A stretch of DNA of 29,198 bases. Source: Thermoplasmata archaeon. GTDB taxonomy: Archaea; Thermoplasmatota; Thermoplasmata; Lutacidiplasmatales; UBA184. Both the position numbers and the translations under genes were made by a program. Under the pieces are notes generated by a model that was not told the origin of the DNA, ran no database searches, and was given only the letters and a program-made list of their open reading frames with translations. Below are positions 20,979 through 29,045 of this stretch, one piece after another (positions within the stretch are counted from its first letter, which is position 1; each line of letters opens with the position of its first letter). Location of the stretch: NCBI GenBank assembly GCA_030043865.1, contig JASHWZ010000058.1, forward strand, positions 1-29,198. The letters are read 5' to 3'.

Positions 20979-22463
20979 GTGGCCGAGGGGATACCGGCGA
21001 GCGGCCGCGGCGCGCTCTTCATCGGCGGCGCATGGGTCGCGCCGAGCGGCGCCGGCTACGCGCCGGTCCGTGACCCGTCGACCGGACGGGTCGTCGGGGA
21101 GGCGCCGATCGCCTCGGCCGCCGAGGCCCGCGCCGCCGTCGACGCCGCGGCCGCGGCGGAGGAGCGGTGGGGGACCACCCCGGGCCACGAGCGCGCCCGG
21201 ATCCTTCGTGCGGCGGCCGCGCGGCTCGCGGCGGACCGCGAGCCGATGGCGCGGCTGATCGCGACCGAGGTAGGAAAACCGATCGTCGACGCGCGCGTCG
21301 AGGCGGACCGCGCGGCGGGGGTCTTCCTGCTCGCCGCGGAGGAGATCCGTCACCTCGGCGGGGAGAGCTTCCCGGCGGACGCTTACGAACGCCCCGCGGG
21401 CAACGAGCACCGGTTCCTCTTCTCCGTCCGCGACCCGATCGGGGTCGTCGTCGCGATCGGGCCGTTCAACTTCCCGCTCAACCTGCTCTGCCACAAGGTC
21501 GCGCCGGCGCTTGCGGCCGGGAACCCCGTCGTCGCGAAGCCGACCTCGGCCGCGCCGTTCACCGCGCTGCGCCTCGCCGAGCACCTCGCCGCGGCGGGGG
21601 TCCCCGCGGGCGCGGTCAACGTCGTCGTCGGGCCGGGCGGCACGGTCGGCGACGCGCTCGTCGAGCACCCGCGCACCCGGCTCGTCACGTTCACGGGTTC
21701 GACCGATGTCGGGAAGTCGATCGCGGGGAAGGCGGGGCGGCACGCGAAGCGCGTGATCCTCGAGATGGGCGGCCTCGACCCGTTCGTGGTGCTGGACGAC
21801 GCGCCGCTCGAGCCGACGGTCCTCGCGGCCGCCCGCGGCGTCTTCAGCTACTCCGGCCAGGTCTGCACCGCGTCGAAACGGTTCCTCGTTCAGGACGGCA
21901 TCGCCGAGCGGTTCGCGCAGCTCCTCGCCGAGCGGGCCCGTGGCTTGAAGGTCGGTCCCGCGCTCGAGGAGTCGACCGAGGTCGGGCCCCTGATCGACGC
22001 GCCCGCGGTCGAGCGGATGGAGGCGCTGGTCGACGACGCCCGCGCCCGGTCGGCGAAGCTCCTCGCGGGCGGGGAGCGTCCGGCCGACCGGCCCGAGGGG
22101 AGCTTCTACGCGCCGACCGTGCTGGACGAGGTCCCCGAGGCGGCCCGCGTGCTCCACGAGGAGCCGTTCGGCCCGATCGCCCCGGTCGTCCGGTTCCACG
22201 ACGTCGAGGACGCGGTGCGCGTCGCCAACGCGACGCCGTACGGCCTTCAGGCCGCCGTGTACACGCGCGACATCGCGCGGGGGTTCTCGCTCGCGAAGCG
22301 GATCCGCGCGGGCGGCGTCCACCTGAACGACCCGACGAACCTCCGCTGGGACGCGCTGCCGTTCGGCGGCGTGAAGGAGAGCGGGCTCGGCCGGGAGGGG
22401 CTCCGCTACGCGATGGAAGAGATGACCGAGGTCAAGCTGATCTCGGTCAACTACGGCGGCTGA
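20979..22463 (+). CDS. Aldehyde dehydrogenase, lactaldehyde/succinate-semialdehyde/GapN-like
   Basis: This 494-residue second aldehyde dehydrogenase has Asn164 (GPFNFPLNLL), Glu262 (ILEMGGLDP) and catalytic Cys296 (YSGQVCTASKR). The ending NDPTNLRWDALPFGGVKESGLGREG, followed by the AMEEMTEVK element, is typical of archaeal lactaldehyde/GapN and some succinate-semialdehyde dehydrogenases. Sequence identity to its operon partner is modest by eye, so the pair probably takes different aldehydes, for example an amino aldehyde then a semialdehyde acid. The GTG start at 20979 follows GGAGG by 3 nt, a tight but usable spacing, and is only 7 bp after the previous stop. Its 3' end overlaps the convergent aminotransferase gene by 17 bp. 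Confidence 0.9.
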   Translation: MAEGIPASGRGALFIGGAWVAPSGAGYAPVRDPSTGRVVGEAPIASAAEARAAVDAAAAAEERWGTTPGHERARILRAAAARLAADREPMARLIATEVGKPIVDARVEADRAAGVFLLAAEEIRHLGGESFPADAYERPAGNEHRFLFSVRDPIGVVVAIGPFNFPLNLLCHKVAPALAAGNPVVAKPTSAAPFTALRLAEHLAAAGVPAGAVNVVVGPGGTVGDALVEHPRTRLVTFTGSTDVGKSIAGKAGRHAKRVILEMGGLDPFVVLDDAPLEPTVLAAARGVFSYSGQVCTASKRFLVQDGIAERFAQLLAERARGLKVGPALEESTEVGPLIDAPAVERMEALVDDARARSAKLLAGGERPADRPEGSFYAPTVLDEVPEAARVLHEEPFGPIAPVVRFHDVEDAVRVANATPYGLQAAVYTRDIARGFSLAKRIRAGGVHLNDPTNLRWDALPFGGVKESGLGREGLRYAMEEMTEVKLISVNYGG

Positions 22464-24012
22464 CGCCATCGGACCCCGGCGTCGACGTCTCCGCGTCGGG
22501 GAATGTGCGCCCCGGGACCGGCGGCACGACCGGTGCCGGCATCCCGGGCGACGTCGGGACCCGCGGGATCGCGCCGATCGCGGCCGCGCCCGGCCGGACC
22601 GCGCGGGGGCTCGGTGCCGCGTCCAGGCTCTCGAGGGCATCCTCGAACGCGGTGAGGCCCCGCTCGAGGAGCTCGTCCTCGATCGTCAGCGGCGCCATGA
22701 ACCGCAGCACCTGGTCCCACGCGCCCGCCGTGTGCATCAGGACCCCGCGGGCGAACAGCGCGGAACGCATCGCCTTCGCTCGTTCGCCCCACGCCGCGCG
22801 CGTCGCCGGGTCGCGGACGAACTCGACACCGATCATGAACCCCTTGCCGCGGACGTCCCCGATCGCCGGATGGCCGCGGGAGAACCCGCGGAACCGCTCG
22901 ACGAGCGCGGCGCCCCGCCGCCGGGTCCGCTCGAGGAGGTCGCCCTCCTTGAGGACCTTCAGCACCTCCGTGCCCGCCGCGAGCGCGAGCGGGTTCCCCC
23001 GGTACGTGCCGATGTGGAAGCCCCGGGGGAGCTCCTTCACGAGGTCGGCCCGGTAGGCGACCATCGAGACCGGGATCCCACCGCCGATCGACTTCGCGAT
23101 GCAGAGAAGGTCCGGGGTCACGCCGGAGTGCTCGACGGCCCACATGCGGCCGGTCCGGCCGAGCCCCGTCTGGACCTCGTCGGCGATGAGGAGGATCCCG
23201 TGCCGGTCGCAGAACTCGCGCAGCTGGGGAAGGAAATCGTCCGGCGGGACGACGTAGCCGCCCTCGCCGAGGATCGGCTCGACGACGACCGAGGAGATCG
23301 CGTCGACCCCCGAGGACGGGTCGTTCACGAGGTGCTCCAGGTACGCGATCGTGCCCGCGGCCCCCTCGTCCGCCCCGAGCACGGGCCGGTACGGGTCGGG
23401 GTACGGCACGCGGACGACCGTGGCGCCGCCGAACGACGAGGTCGCGCGGTACCGGCGGCCGCTCGTGAGCCCGACCACGCCGCCGTGCACCCCGTGGTAC
23501 GCGCCCGAGAACGCGACCGTGCCGCGTCGGCCCTGGGCGAAGTCCGCGAGGTTGACCGCGGTCTCGATCGCGTCGCCGCCCGTGACGGTGAAGAAGATGC
23601 GCGCCCGGTTCCGCAGCGTTCCGGGCAGCGACGCGACTAGCTCCTCCAGGAACTCGACCCGCGTCTCGGTCGGGAGCTCGAGGGTGTGCCAGATCCGCTC
23701 CGACTGCGCCTGCATCGCGGCGACGACGCGGGGATGGCGGTGCCCGAGGTTCAGCACCGAGATTCCGGCGACCCAGTCGATGTACCGGTTGCCGTCGACG
23801 TCCTCGAGCGTCGAGCCCTGCGCGCTCGCCGGGGCGATCGGGAAGTAGTGCGGATAGCCGATCGCGTCGGTCTCCCAGCGGGCCTGGGCGGCGAGCAGCT
23901 TCCGGGACTTCGGGCCCGGGGGCGGCACGCGGATCCGGGGAGCGTCGGGGTAGCTCAGCCAGGTCGAGCGCGCGGGCACGGCTCCCTCGCCCGCATCACC
24001 GGGTGGGCCCAT
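22447..24012 (-). CDS. Class III aminotransferase, 4-aminobutyrate/diaminobutyrate type
   Basis: This 521-residue PLP enzyme has the core motifs VTGGDAIETAVNLADFAQG (143-161), GAYHGVHGG (170-178), VVVEPILGEGGYVVPP (242-257), LLIADEVQTGLGRTGRM (274-290) with Asp278, and CIAKSIGGGIP with Lys307 as the Schiff-base residue. The layout matches GABA and diaminobutyrate aminotransferases, which convert a terminal amine to a semialdehyde using 2-oxoglutarate or pyruvate. Next to two aldehyde dehydrogenases, a GABA to succinate-semialdehyde step is plausible but not proven. The last 55 residues are a Pro/Ala-rich tail beyond the fold. The ATG at 24012 is supported by the TTAAATT box about 37 nt upstream; a GTG at 23979 is an alternative because TTATAT overlaps the ATG. 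Confidence 0.88.
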   Translation of the reverse strand: MGPPGDAGEGAVPARSTWLSYPDAPRIRVPPPGPKSRKLLAAQARWETDAIGYPHYFPIAPASAQGSTLEDVDGNRYIDWVAGISVLNLGHRHPRVVAAMQAQSERIWHTLELPTETRVEFLEELVASLPGTLRNRARIFFTVTGGDAIETAVNLADFAQGRRGTVAFSGAYHGVHGGVVGLTSGRRYRATSSFGGATVVRVPYPDPYRPVLGADEGAAGTIAYLEHLVNDPSSGVDAISSVVVEPILGEGGYVVPPDDFLPQLREFCDRHGILLIADEVQTGLGRTGRMWAVEHSGVTPDLLCIAKSIGGGIPVSMVAYRADLVKELPRGFHIGTYRGNPLALAAGTEVLKVLKEGDLLERTRRRGAALVERFRGFSRGHPAIGDVRGKGFMIGVEFVRDPATRAAWGERAKAMRSALFARGVLMHTAGAWDQVLRFMAPLTIEDELLERGLTAFEDALESLDAAPSPRAVRPGAAAIGAIPRVPTSPGMPAPVVPPVPGRTFPDAETSTPGSDGVSRRS

Positions 24013-24042
24013 ATAACCCCGGGCGCGGCGGCGGCGAGACCC

Positions 24043-24052
24043 GTCAATTTAA
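24043..24052. promoter_or_regulatory. Shared TATA-like element between divergent genes
   Basis: GTCAATTTAA lies 29 nt before the plus-strand amidohydrolase ATG (24078) and 37 nt before the minus-strand aminotransferase ATG (24012). Reverse-complemented it reads TTAAATTGAC, so a single AT-rich element could serve both directions. A second AT patch (CATATAAC, 24010-24017) touches the aminotransferase start. Confidence 0.45.
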
Positions 24053-24077
24053 CCGCCGGACGAGGGTAGCGAACCGG

Positions 24078-24950
24078 ATGGCGCCCGTCGCTCCCCCGCG
24101 GGTCGACGTGCACCTCCATCTGACGCGCTGGTGGCCCGACCTCGCGCACACCGCGTACCGTGCCGACCTCGAGTACAACTCGGCCGGGCTCCTGGACGAG
24201 ATGGACGCGGCGCGGATCGACTTCGGCCTGCTCCTCCCCGTGCACGAGGCGCCGAGTCCCGAGGAGGCGCTCGCCGAGAGCCGGACGTTGAGCGCGGCGA
24301 GCGGCGGGCGGCTCCGACCCGTCGTCACGGTCGACCCGACGCGCGGCGAGGAGGCGGTGCGAGCGACCGTCGCTCTCTGGGAGTCCGAGCCGACGATCGC
24401 CGCCGTCAAGCTGTTCCCCGGCTATCTCCCGTTCTACCCGCACGACCCGCGCCTCGCCCCGGTCTACGAGTTCGCGCACCGGCGTCGCCTCCCCGTGATG
24501 ATCCATCAGGGGGACACGCTCGACCGGAAGGGGCTCGTGAAGTTCGCCCGTCCGATCGAGGTCGACGAGGTCGCGGTCCGCTACCCCGACGTCCGGTTCG
24601 TCCTCTGCCACTTCGGCAACCCGTGGGTCGAGGAGGCGGCGGAGCTCGTCTACAAGGACGAGAACGTCTACGCGGACACGTCGGGACTGCTCGCGCACCC
24701 GTCGGCGCCGTACTTCGAGCGGATGGTCGAGCAGGGCCGGGCGCGCATCCTCGCAGCGATCGTGTCCGTCGGCTCGGCCGACCGGATCCTCTACGGGTCC
24801 GATTGGCCGCTCGAGGAGCTGCGTGTCGCGACCGGACTCATCGAGGGAATGGACCTGCCGCTCGCCGACCGCGACCGCATCCTCGGGGAGAACGCCGTCC
24901 GGCTCTACCGACTCGACGAGGCGCCGCGCGCCGGAGCCGGGTCGTCATAA
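24078..24950 (+). CDS. Amidohydrolase family 2 (ACMSD-type) metal hydrolase/decarboxylase
   Basis: This 290-residue TIM-barrel protein is of the amidohydrolase-related (amidohydro-2) family. The start holds the His-x-His pair (VDVHLHL), followed by AVKLFPGYLPFYPHDP, MIHQGD (the third metal-side His region), FVLCHFGNPW and ILYGSDWPLEEL with the catalytic Asp, each in the usual order and spacing. The family includes decarboxylases such as ACMSD and various lactone or amide hydrolases; the exact reaction cannot be told. The ATG at 24078 is chosen because a TATA-like element is 29 nt upstream and an in-frame extension to 24003 would cross it. It is divergent from one class III aminotransferase and 46 bp upstream of another. 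Confidence 0.83.
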   Translation: MAPVAPPRVDVHLHLTRWWPDLAHTAYRADLEYNSAGLLDEMDAARIDFGLLLPVHEAPSPEEALAESRTLSAASGGRLRPVVTVDPTRGEEAVRATVALWESEPTIAAVKLFPGYLPFYPHDPRLAPVYEFAHRRRLPVMIHQGDTLDRKGLVKFARPIEVDEVAVRYPDVRFVLCHFGNPWVEEAAELVYKDENVYADTSGLLAHPSAPYFERMVEQGRARILAAIVSVGSADRILYGSDWPLEELRVATGLIEGMDLPLADRDRILGENAVRLYRLDEAPRAGAGSS

Positions 24951-24981
24951 CCCGGGGACGGCTCGGGCCGCGCGCCCGGTC

Positions 24982-24987
24982 GGGAGG
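24982..24987 (+). promoter_or_regulatory. Ribosome binding site deciding the GTG start of the third aminotransferase
   Basis: GGGAGG ends 9 nt before the GTG at 24997. It supports that start over in-frame upstream codons lying inside the preceding gene. Confidence 0.5.
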
Positions 24988-24996
24988 CGAGGCGGC

Positions 24997-26334
24997 GTGG
25001 ACGGGGAGGAGATCCAGCGGGTCGTCCGGGAGACGAACTACGTCACCTGGCGCCGCCAGGCCGGCTGGAACCCGCTCGTCGTCGCGCGCGCGGAGGGCTC
25101 GAAGTTCTGGGACAGCGCGGGGAAGGAGTACCTCGACCTTTCGTCGCAGCTGATCGCGACGAACTTGGGCCACGCGAACCCCGCGGTGGTCCGCGCGATC
25201 GCGGAGCAGGCCCGCACGCTTCCCTACGCGGTGCCCGGGTTCGCGACCGAGCCGCGGGCGCTTCTCAGCGCGGCCCTCCTCGAGATCCTGCCGAAGGGTC
25301 TCGACCGGTTCTTCTTCAGCACCTCGGGCACCGAGGCGAACGAGGCCGCGCTGAAGATCGCGCGCGTCGCGACCGGGCGGACGAAGGTCCTCTCCCGGTA
25401 CCGCTCGTACCACGGCGCGACGGCCGCCTCGATCTCCGTCACCGGCGAGATGCGGCGGCGGCCGATCGAGCGCGTCCAGCGGGTACCCGGTACGGTGTTC
25501 GCGCCGGACTGCTACTGCTACCGATGCCCGTTCGGGCTCACGTACCCGGACTGCGGCGTGGCCTGTGCCGAGTACGTCGACTACCAGCTCGAGCGGGAAG
25601 GGGACGTGGCGGCGATGATCGTCGAGCCCGTCGTGGGAACGAACGGCGTGATCGTCCCGGTTCCCGAGTACCTGCCGCGCATCCGCGAGATCACGCGGAA
25701 GCACGACGTCCTCCTGATCGCCGACGAGGTGATGAGCGGCTGGGGACGCGTCGGCGAGTGGTTCGCGGTCGACCGCTGGAACGTCGCGCCGGACATCCTC
25801 ACCACGGCGAAGGGGATCACCGGCGCCCACATCCCGCTCGGCCTCACGGCGACGACCGCGAAGATCCACGACACGTTCCGGGACGCGTACTTCCCGCACG
25901 GTCACACGTACGAGGCGCATCCGCTCACGCTCGCCCCGGCGGTCGCCGCCATCGGCGAGTACCGCCGGCTCGGGCTCCTCGAGAAGTCCCGGAAGGACGG
26001 GGAGTATCTCCTCGCGCGTCTCCGCGAGATCGGGGCGCGTCACCGGTCAGTCGGCGAGGTGCGGGGGCTCGGGCTGTTCGCGGCGGTCGAGCTGGTGAAG
26101 GACCGGGCGACCCGCGCGCCGTTCAACACCGAGGACGACAAGCTCGCGGGCCGACCGCTCGTCGTCGACCAGGTCACCGCGGCGATGCTGAAGGACGGCG
26201 TCTACTGCGTCGGGTGGGTGTCGCACCTGATCGTCGCCCCCCCGCTGATCGTCACGCGGGAGGAGCTCGACCACGGCCTCGAGGTCCTCGACCGGGCGCT
26301 CGTCCTCGCCGACCAGCATGCGGTCGGGGCCTGA
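24997..26334 (+). CDS. Class III aminotransferase, omega-amino acid:pyruvate type, with Cys-rich segment
   Basis: This 445-residue PLP enzyme shows FFFSTSGTEANEAALKIARV (105-124), SYHGATAAS (137-145), IVEPVVGTNGVIVP (208-221), LLIADEVMSGWGRVGEW (239-255) with Asp243, and TTAKGITGAHIP with Lys272 as the Schiff-base lysine. It resembles beta-alanine/taurine:pyruvate aminotransferases, giving malonate semialdehyde or a related aldehyde. A cysteine group, Cys172, 174, 177, 186 and 190 (DCYCYRCPFG, YPDCGVAC), could bind a metal; similar segments occur in relatives. A semialdehyde dehydrogenase of the methylmalonate type lies 1.2 kb downstream on the other strand, which fits a beta-alanine route. 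It overlaps the MFS gene by 17 bp. Confidence 0.87.
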   Translation: MDGEEIQRVVRETNYVTWRRQAGWNPLVVARAEGSKFWDSAGKEYLDLSSQLIATNLGHANPAVVRAIAEQARTLPYAVPGFATEPRALLSAALLEILPKGLDRFFFSTSGTEANEAALKIARVATGRTKVLSRYRSYHGATAASISVTGEMRRRPIERVQRVPGTVFAPDCYCYRCPFGLTYPDCGVACAEYVDYQLEREGDVAAMIVEPVVGTNGVIVPVPEYLPRIREITRKHDVLLIADEVMSGWGRVGEWFAVDRWNVAPDILTTAKGITGAHIPLGLTATTAKIHDTFRDAYFPHGHTYEAHPLTLAPAVAAIGEYRRLGLLEKSRKDGEYLLARLREIGARHRSVGEVRGLGLFAAVELVKDRATRAPFNTEDDKLAGRPLVVDQVTAAMLKDGVYCVGWVSHLIVAPPLIVTREELDHGLEVLDRALVLADQHAVGA

Positions 26335-27583
26335 GCCGCCCGCGGGGGCTCCGGCGGGGTCCGGGGCCCGACCGTTCTCGTTCGGCCCCCTCTTCGGGGG
26401 CACCTGGCTCGCCTACGCGAGCTACGGCGTGCTGACCGCGGTGCTCCCGCTCGCCGAGATCGCCGAGGGCGGCGGGCCGATCCTCGCGACCCTCGTCCTC
26501 GGGGCGCCCCTGCTCGCGCAAACCCTCGCGTCCTGGGGGTGGGGATGGCTCGCCGACCGCACCGGCGCGCGCCGGGCCCCCGTGGTCCTCGCGACGCTCC
26601 TCCAGGTGCCGCTGTTCGCCGCGTTCCCGGTGCTCGGCCCGGTCGGGCTGTTCACCGTACGGATCGCCCAGAGCGCGCTCTTCGGCGCGCTCGTGCTGGT
26701 CACGACCCAGGCGACGGAGGACCCGAGCGCCTCGGCGGCGTTTCGGCTCGGCCGCCTGCAGCTCGCGCAGAACGGCGGCATGCTGCTTGGGGTCGCCGCC
26801 GCGTTCCCCCTCCTGATCGGCACCGGCTTCCGCCTCGACTCGACCGCGGGCTGGGAGCTCTCGGCGTTCCTCGGGGCGGTGACCGCGCTGGCGGCGCTCG
26901 TCTTCGCCCTCGGCGGAGAACGTCGCGGCGCTCCGTCGTCCCGCGCCCCGGCGCCGTTCGCCCCGCAGAGCCACCCCGCGGTGTTCCGCCTCGCCGCGGC
27001 CACGACCGCGGTCTCGACCGCGCGGTACGTGGCCGTGACGGCGATCCCGGTCTACCTCGCCAGCACGCTCGGGCACTCCGGGTTCTTCGGCGTGCCGGCG
27101 AACCCGACGGCCCAGCTCGCGCTGTGGGTGGCGATCTCCTCCGTGCTCAACCTGAGCGTCGCCCCGCTCTCGGGGCGTTGGGCGGAAACGTGGGTGAACC
27201 GGCGCCGCAGCCTCTTCGCGTTCGCGCTCGTCTACCCGGCGATCTGGGCCGGGATCGCGGTCGCGCCGACCTACCCGGTCGTGTTCGCGGTCTGGATCTT
27301 CCCCGTGGCGGTCTTCTTCACGGTCGCGGGGGTCCGGCAGGCGGCGTACCTCACCGGACCGGCGGAACGGGGGCGGGCCGTCGGGCTGCTCACCGCGGCC
27401 TACAACCTCGGAGGACTCCTCGGCGGGGTCATCGCCGGCGTGCTCCTCGCCGTCGCGGTGCCGGCCCCGTCGGTGTTCGCGGTGGCGGCGTTCGGGGGGC
27501 TCGGCGCGGCGCTCCTGTTCCTGCCGGGCGCGCTCCGCCCGCGCGGGCCGCCCGGCGATGCGGTCAGAACCAGCGGGTCGTGA
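26318..27583 (+). CDS. MFS transporter
   Basis: This 421-residue polytopic membrane protein has about 12 hydrophobic segments in two six-helix halves. The loop between helices 2 and 3 reads GWLADRTGARRAP, the MFS motif A (G-x-x-x-D-R-x-G-R-R). The middle cytoplasmic loop is GGERRGAPSSRAPAP. The second half contains the corresponding SGRWAETWVNRRR and a later AERGRAVGLLTAAYNLGGLLGG, typical of drug or metabolite exporters. The substrate is unknown. The ATG at 26318 is within the end of the aminotransferase gene, so the pair is translationally coupled and probably works on the same compound. The 3' end overlaps the convergent semialdehyde dehydrogenase by 20 bp. Confidence 0.85.
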   Translation: MRSGPEPPAGAPAGSGARPFSFGPLFGGTWLAYASYGVLTAVLPLAEIAEGGGPILATLVLGAPLLAQTLASWGWGWLADRTGARRAPVVLATLLQVPLFAAFPVLGPVGLFTVRIAQSALFGALVLVTTQATEDPSASAAFRLGRLQLAQNGGMLLGVAAAFPLLIGTGFRLDSTAGWELSAFLGAVTALAALVFALGGERRGAPSSRAPAPFAPQSHPAVFRLAAATTAVSTARYVAVTAIPVYLASTLGHSGFFGVPANPTAQLALWVAISSVLNLSVAPLSGRWAETWVNRRRSLFAFALVYPAIWAGIAVAPTYPVVFAVWIFPVAVFFTVAGVRQAAYLTGPAERGRAVGLLTAAYNLGGLLGGVIAGVLLAVAVPAPSVFAVAAFGGLGAALLFLPGALRPRGPPGDAVRTSGS

Positions 27584-29012
27584 CGACCTTCTTCCGCGTG
27601 TAGAACTCGACCGCGTCGCGGCCGGTCGCGTGGAGGTCCCCGTAGAACGAGCCCTTCCATCCGACGAACGGGAAGTACGCCGCCGGGGCGGGGACGCCGA
27701 CGTTCACGCCGACCATCCCCGCCTCGATGCGGTGCGCGAACTCGCGGGCCGCCTTGCCGTCCTTCGTGAAGATCGCGGCGGCGTTCCCGAACCGGGAGCG
27801 GTTCGCGACGCGGAGCGCCTCCTCGAGCGACGGCACCCGCACTACGGCGAGGACCGGGCCGAAGATCTCCTCCTGGGCGATCGCCATCTCGGGCCGGACC
27901 CGGTCGAACAGGACCGGCGCGACGTAGAACCCGTCGCCGGGCGCGGGGGCGGCGCCCCGCGCGGCGACCTCCGCCCCGCCGGCTTCGCCCTCTTCGATCC
28001 AGCGGAGCACGCGCGCCTGGTGCTCGGGCCGGATCACGGGCCCGACCGCCGTGGCGCCGTCCGCCGCCGGTCCCACCCGGAGCGCGCGCACGGCGGCGGC
28101 GAGCCGCTCGACCAGGCGGTCGCCGACCGGGTCGACCGCGAGCACGACGCTCCCCGCGAGGCATCGCTCGCCGGACTGGCCGAACGCGCTCGACAGGATC
28201 GCGGGGACCGACCGCTCGAGGTCGGCGTCCGGCATCACGATGAGGTGGTTCTTCGCGCCCGAGAGGGCCTGCACCCGCTTGCCGTGCGCCGCGGCGGTCG
28301 CGTAAACGTGCCGCGCGGTCGGCGCGGAGCCGACGAACGAGACCGCGTCGACCCCGGGGTGGGTGAGCAGCGCGTCGACCGCGGCCGCGTCGCCGTGCAC
28401 GAGGTTGAAGGTCCCCGGCGGGAACCCGGCCTCGGCGATGAGCCGGGCGAGGAACGCCGCCGAGAGGGGGACCCGCTCGGACGGCTTCAGCACGAAGGCG
28501 TTGCCGCAGACGAGCGCGAGCGGCGCCATCCAGAGCGGGATCATCACCGGGAAGTTGAACGGCGTGATCCCGGCGACCACGCCGAGCGGCTGCCGCAGGA
28601 GCGTCGTGTCGACGCCCGCGCTGACGTCCTCGAGGAACGCCCCCTGCATCGTGGTCGGCGCGGCGGCGGCGAACTCGACCGCCTCGATCCCCCGCCGCAC
28701 CGAACCGCGGGCCTCCTCGACGGTCTTGCCGTTCTCCCGTACGACGCTCGCGACGAGCTCGGTCGAGTGCGATTCGAGCCGTTCGCGCAGCGCGAGGACC
28801 CGGCGGGCGCGCTCCGCGACCGGGACGTCCCGCCACGCGGGGAACGCCGCCCGGGCGGCGGCGACCGCGGCGTCGACGTCCGTCGCCCCCGAGCGCGGCA
28901 CGCGCGCGATCCGTGCGCCGGTCGACGGGTCCGGGACGTCGAGGGCGTCGGGCGCGACGGCGCGGACCCAGGCGCCCCCGACGTAGTTCTCGAGGACCGC
29001 CTCCCCGGCCAT
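27564..29012 (-). CDS. mmsA: Methylmalonate/malonate-semialdehyde dehydrogenase (CoA-acylating)
   Basis: This 482-residue enzyme converts methylmalonate or malonate semialdehyde to propionyl- or acetyl-CoA with loss of CO2. It has FNFPVMIPLWMAP (152-164), VFVLKPSER-type text at 173-180, and FGQSGERCLAG with catalytic Cys284. In this family the usual ALDH Glu base is absent, seen here as ALSGAKNHLIV (249-259). The C-terminal GVNVGVPAPAAYFPFVGWK, then SFYGDLHATGRDAVEFYT, is diagnostic of MmsA. Its length is normal. It fits valine, inositol or beta-alanine breakdown; with the adjacent omega-aminotransferase the beta-alanine path is the simplest guess. It follows the methyltransferase-like gene by 33 bp on the same strand. 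Confidence 0.93.
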   Translation of the reverse strand: MAGEAVLENYVGGAWVRAVAPDALDVPDPSTGARIARVPRSGATDVDAAVAAARAAFPAWRDVPVAERARRVLALRERLESHSTELVASVVRENGKTVEEARGSVRRGIEAVEFAAAAPTTMQGAFLEDVSAGVDTTLLRQPLGVVAGITPFNFPVMIPLWMAPLALVCGNAFVLKPSERVPLSAAFLARLIAEAGFPPGTFNLVHGDAAAVDALLTHPGVDAVSFVGSAPTARHVYATAAAHGKRVQALSGAKNHLIVMPDADLERSVPAILSSAFGQSGERCLAGSVVLAVDPVGDRLVERLAAAVRALRVGPAADGATAVGPVIRPEHQARVLRWIEEGEAGGAEVAARGAAPAPGDGFYVAPVLFDRVRPEMAIAQEEIFGPVLAVVRVPSLEEALRVANRSRFGNAAAIFTKDGKAAREFAHRIEAGMVGVNVGVPAPAAYFPFVGWKGSFYGDLHATGRDAVEFYTRKKVVTTRWF

Positions 29013-29045
29013 CGTCGGTCGTTCAGCGCCCGGGGGTCTTGACGG

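Noticed and set aside
17951..21022. Very long open frames antisense to the real genes, such as this 1,023-codon minus-strand frame
   Set aside because: High G+C removes stop codons by chance. The translations are Arg/Pro/Gly-rich with no motifs and lie opposite well-recognised genes.
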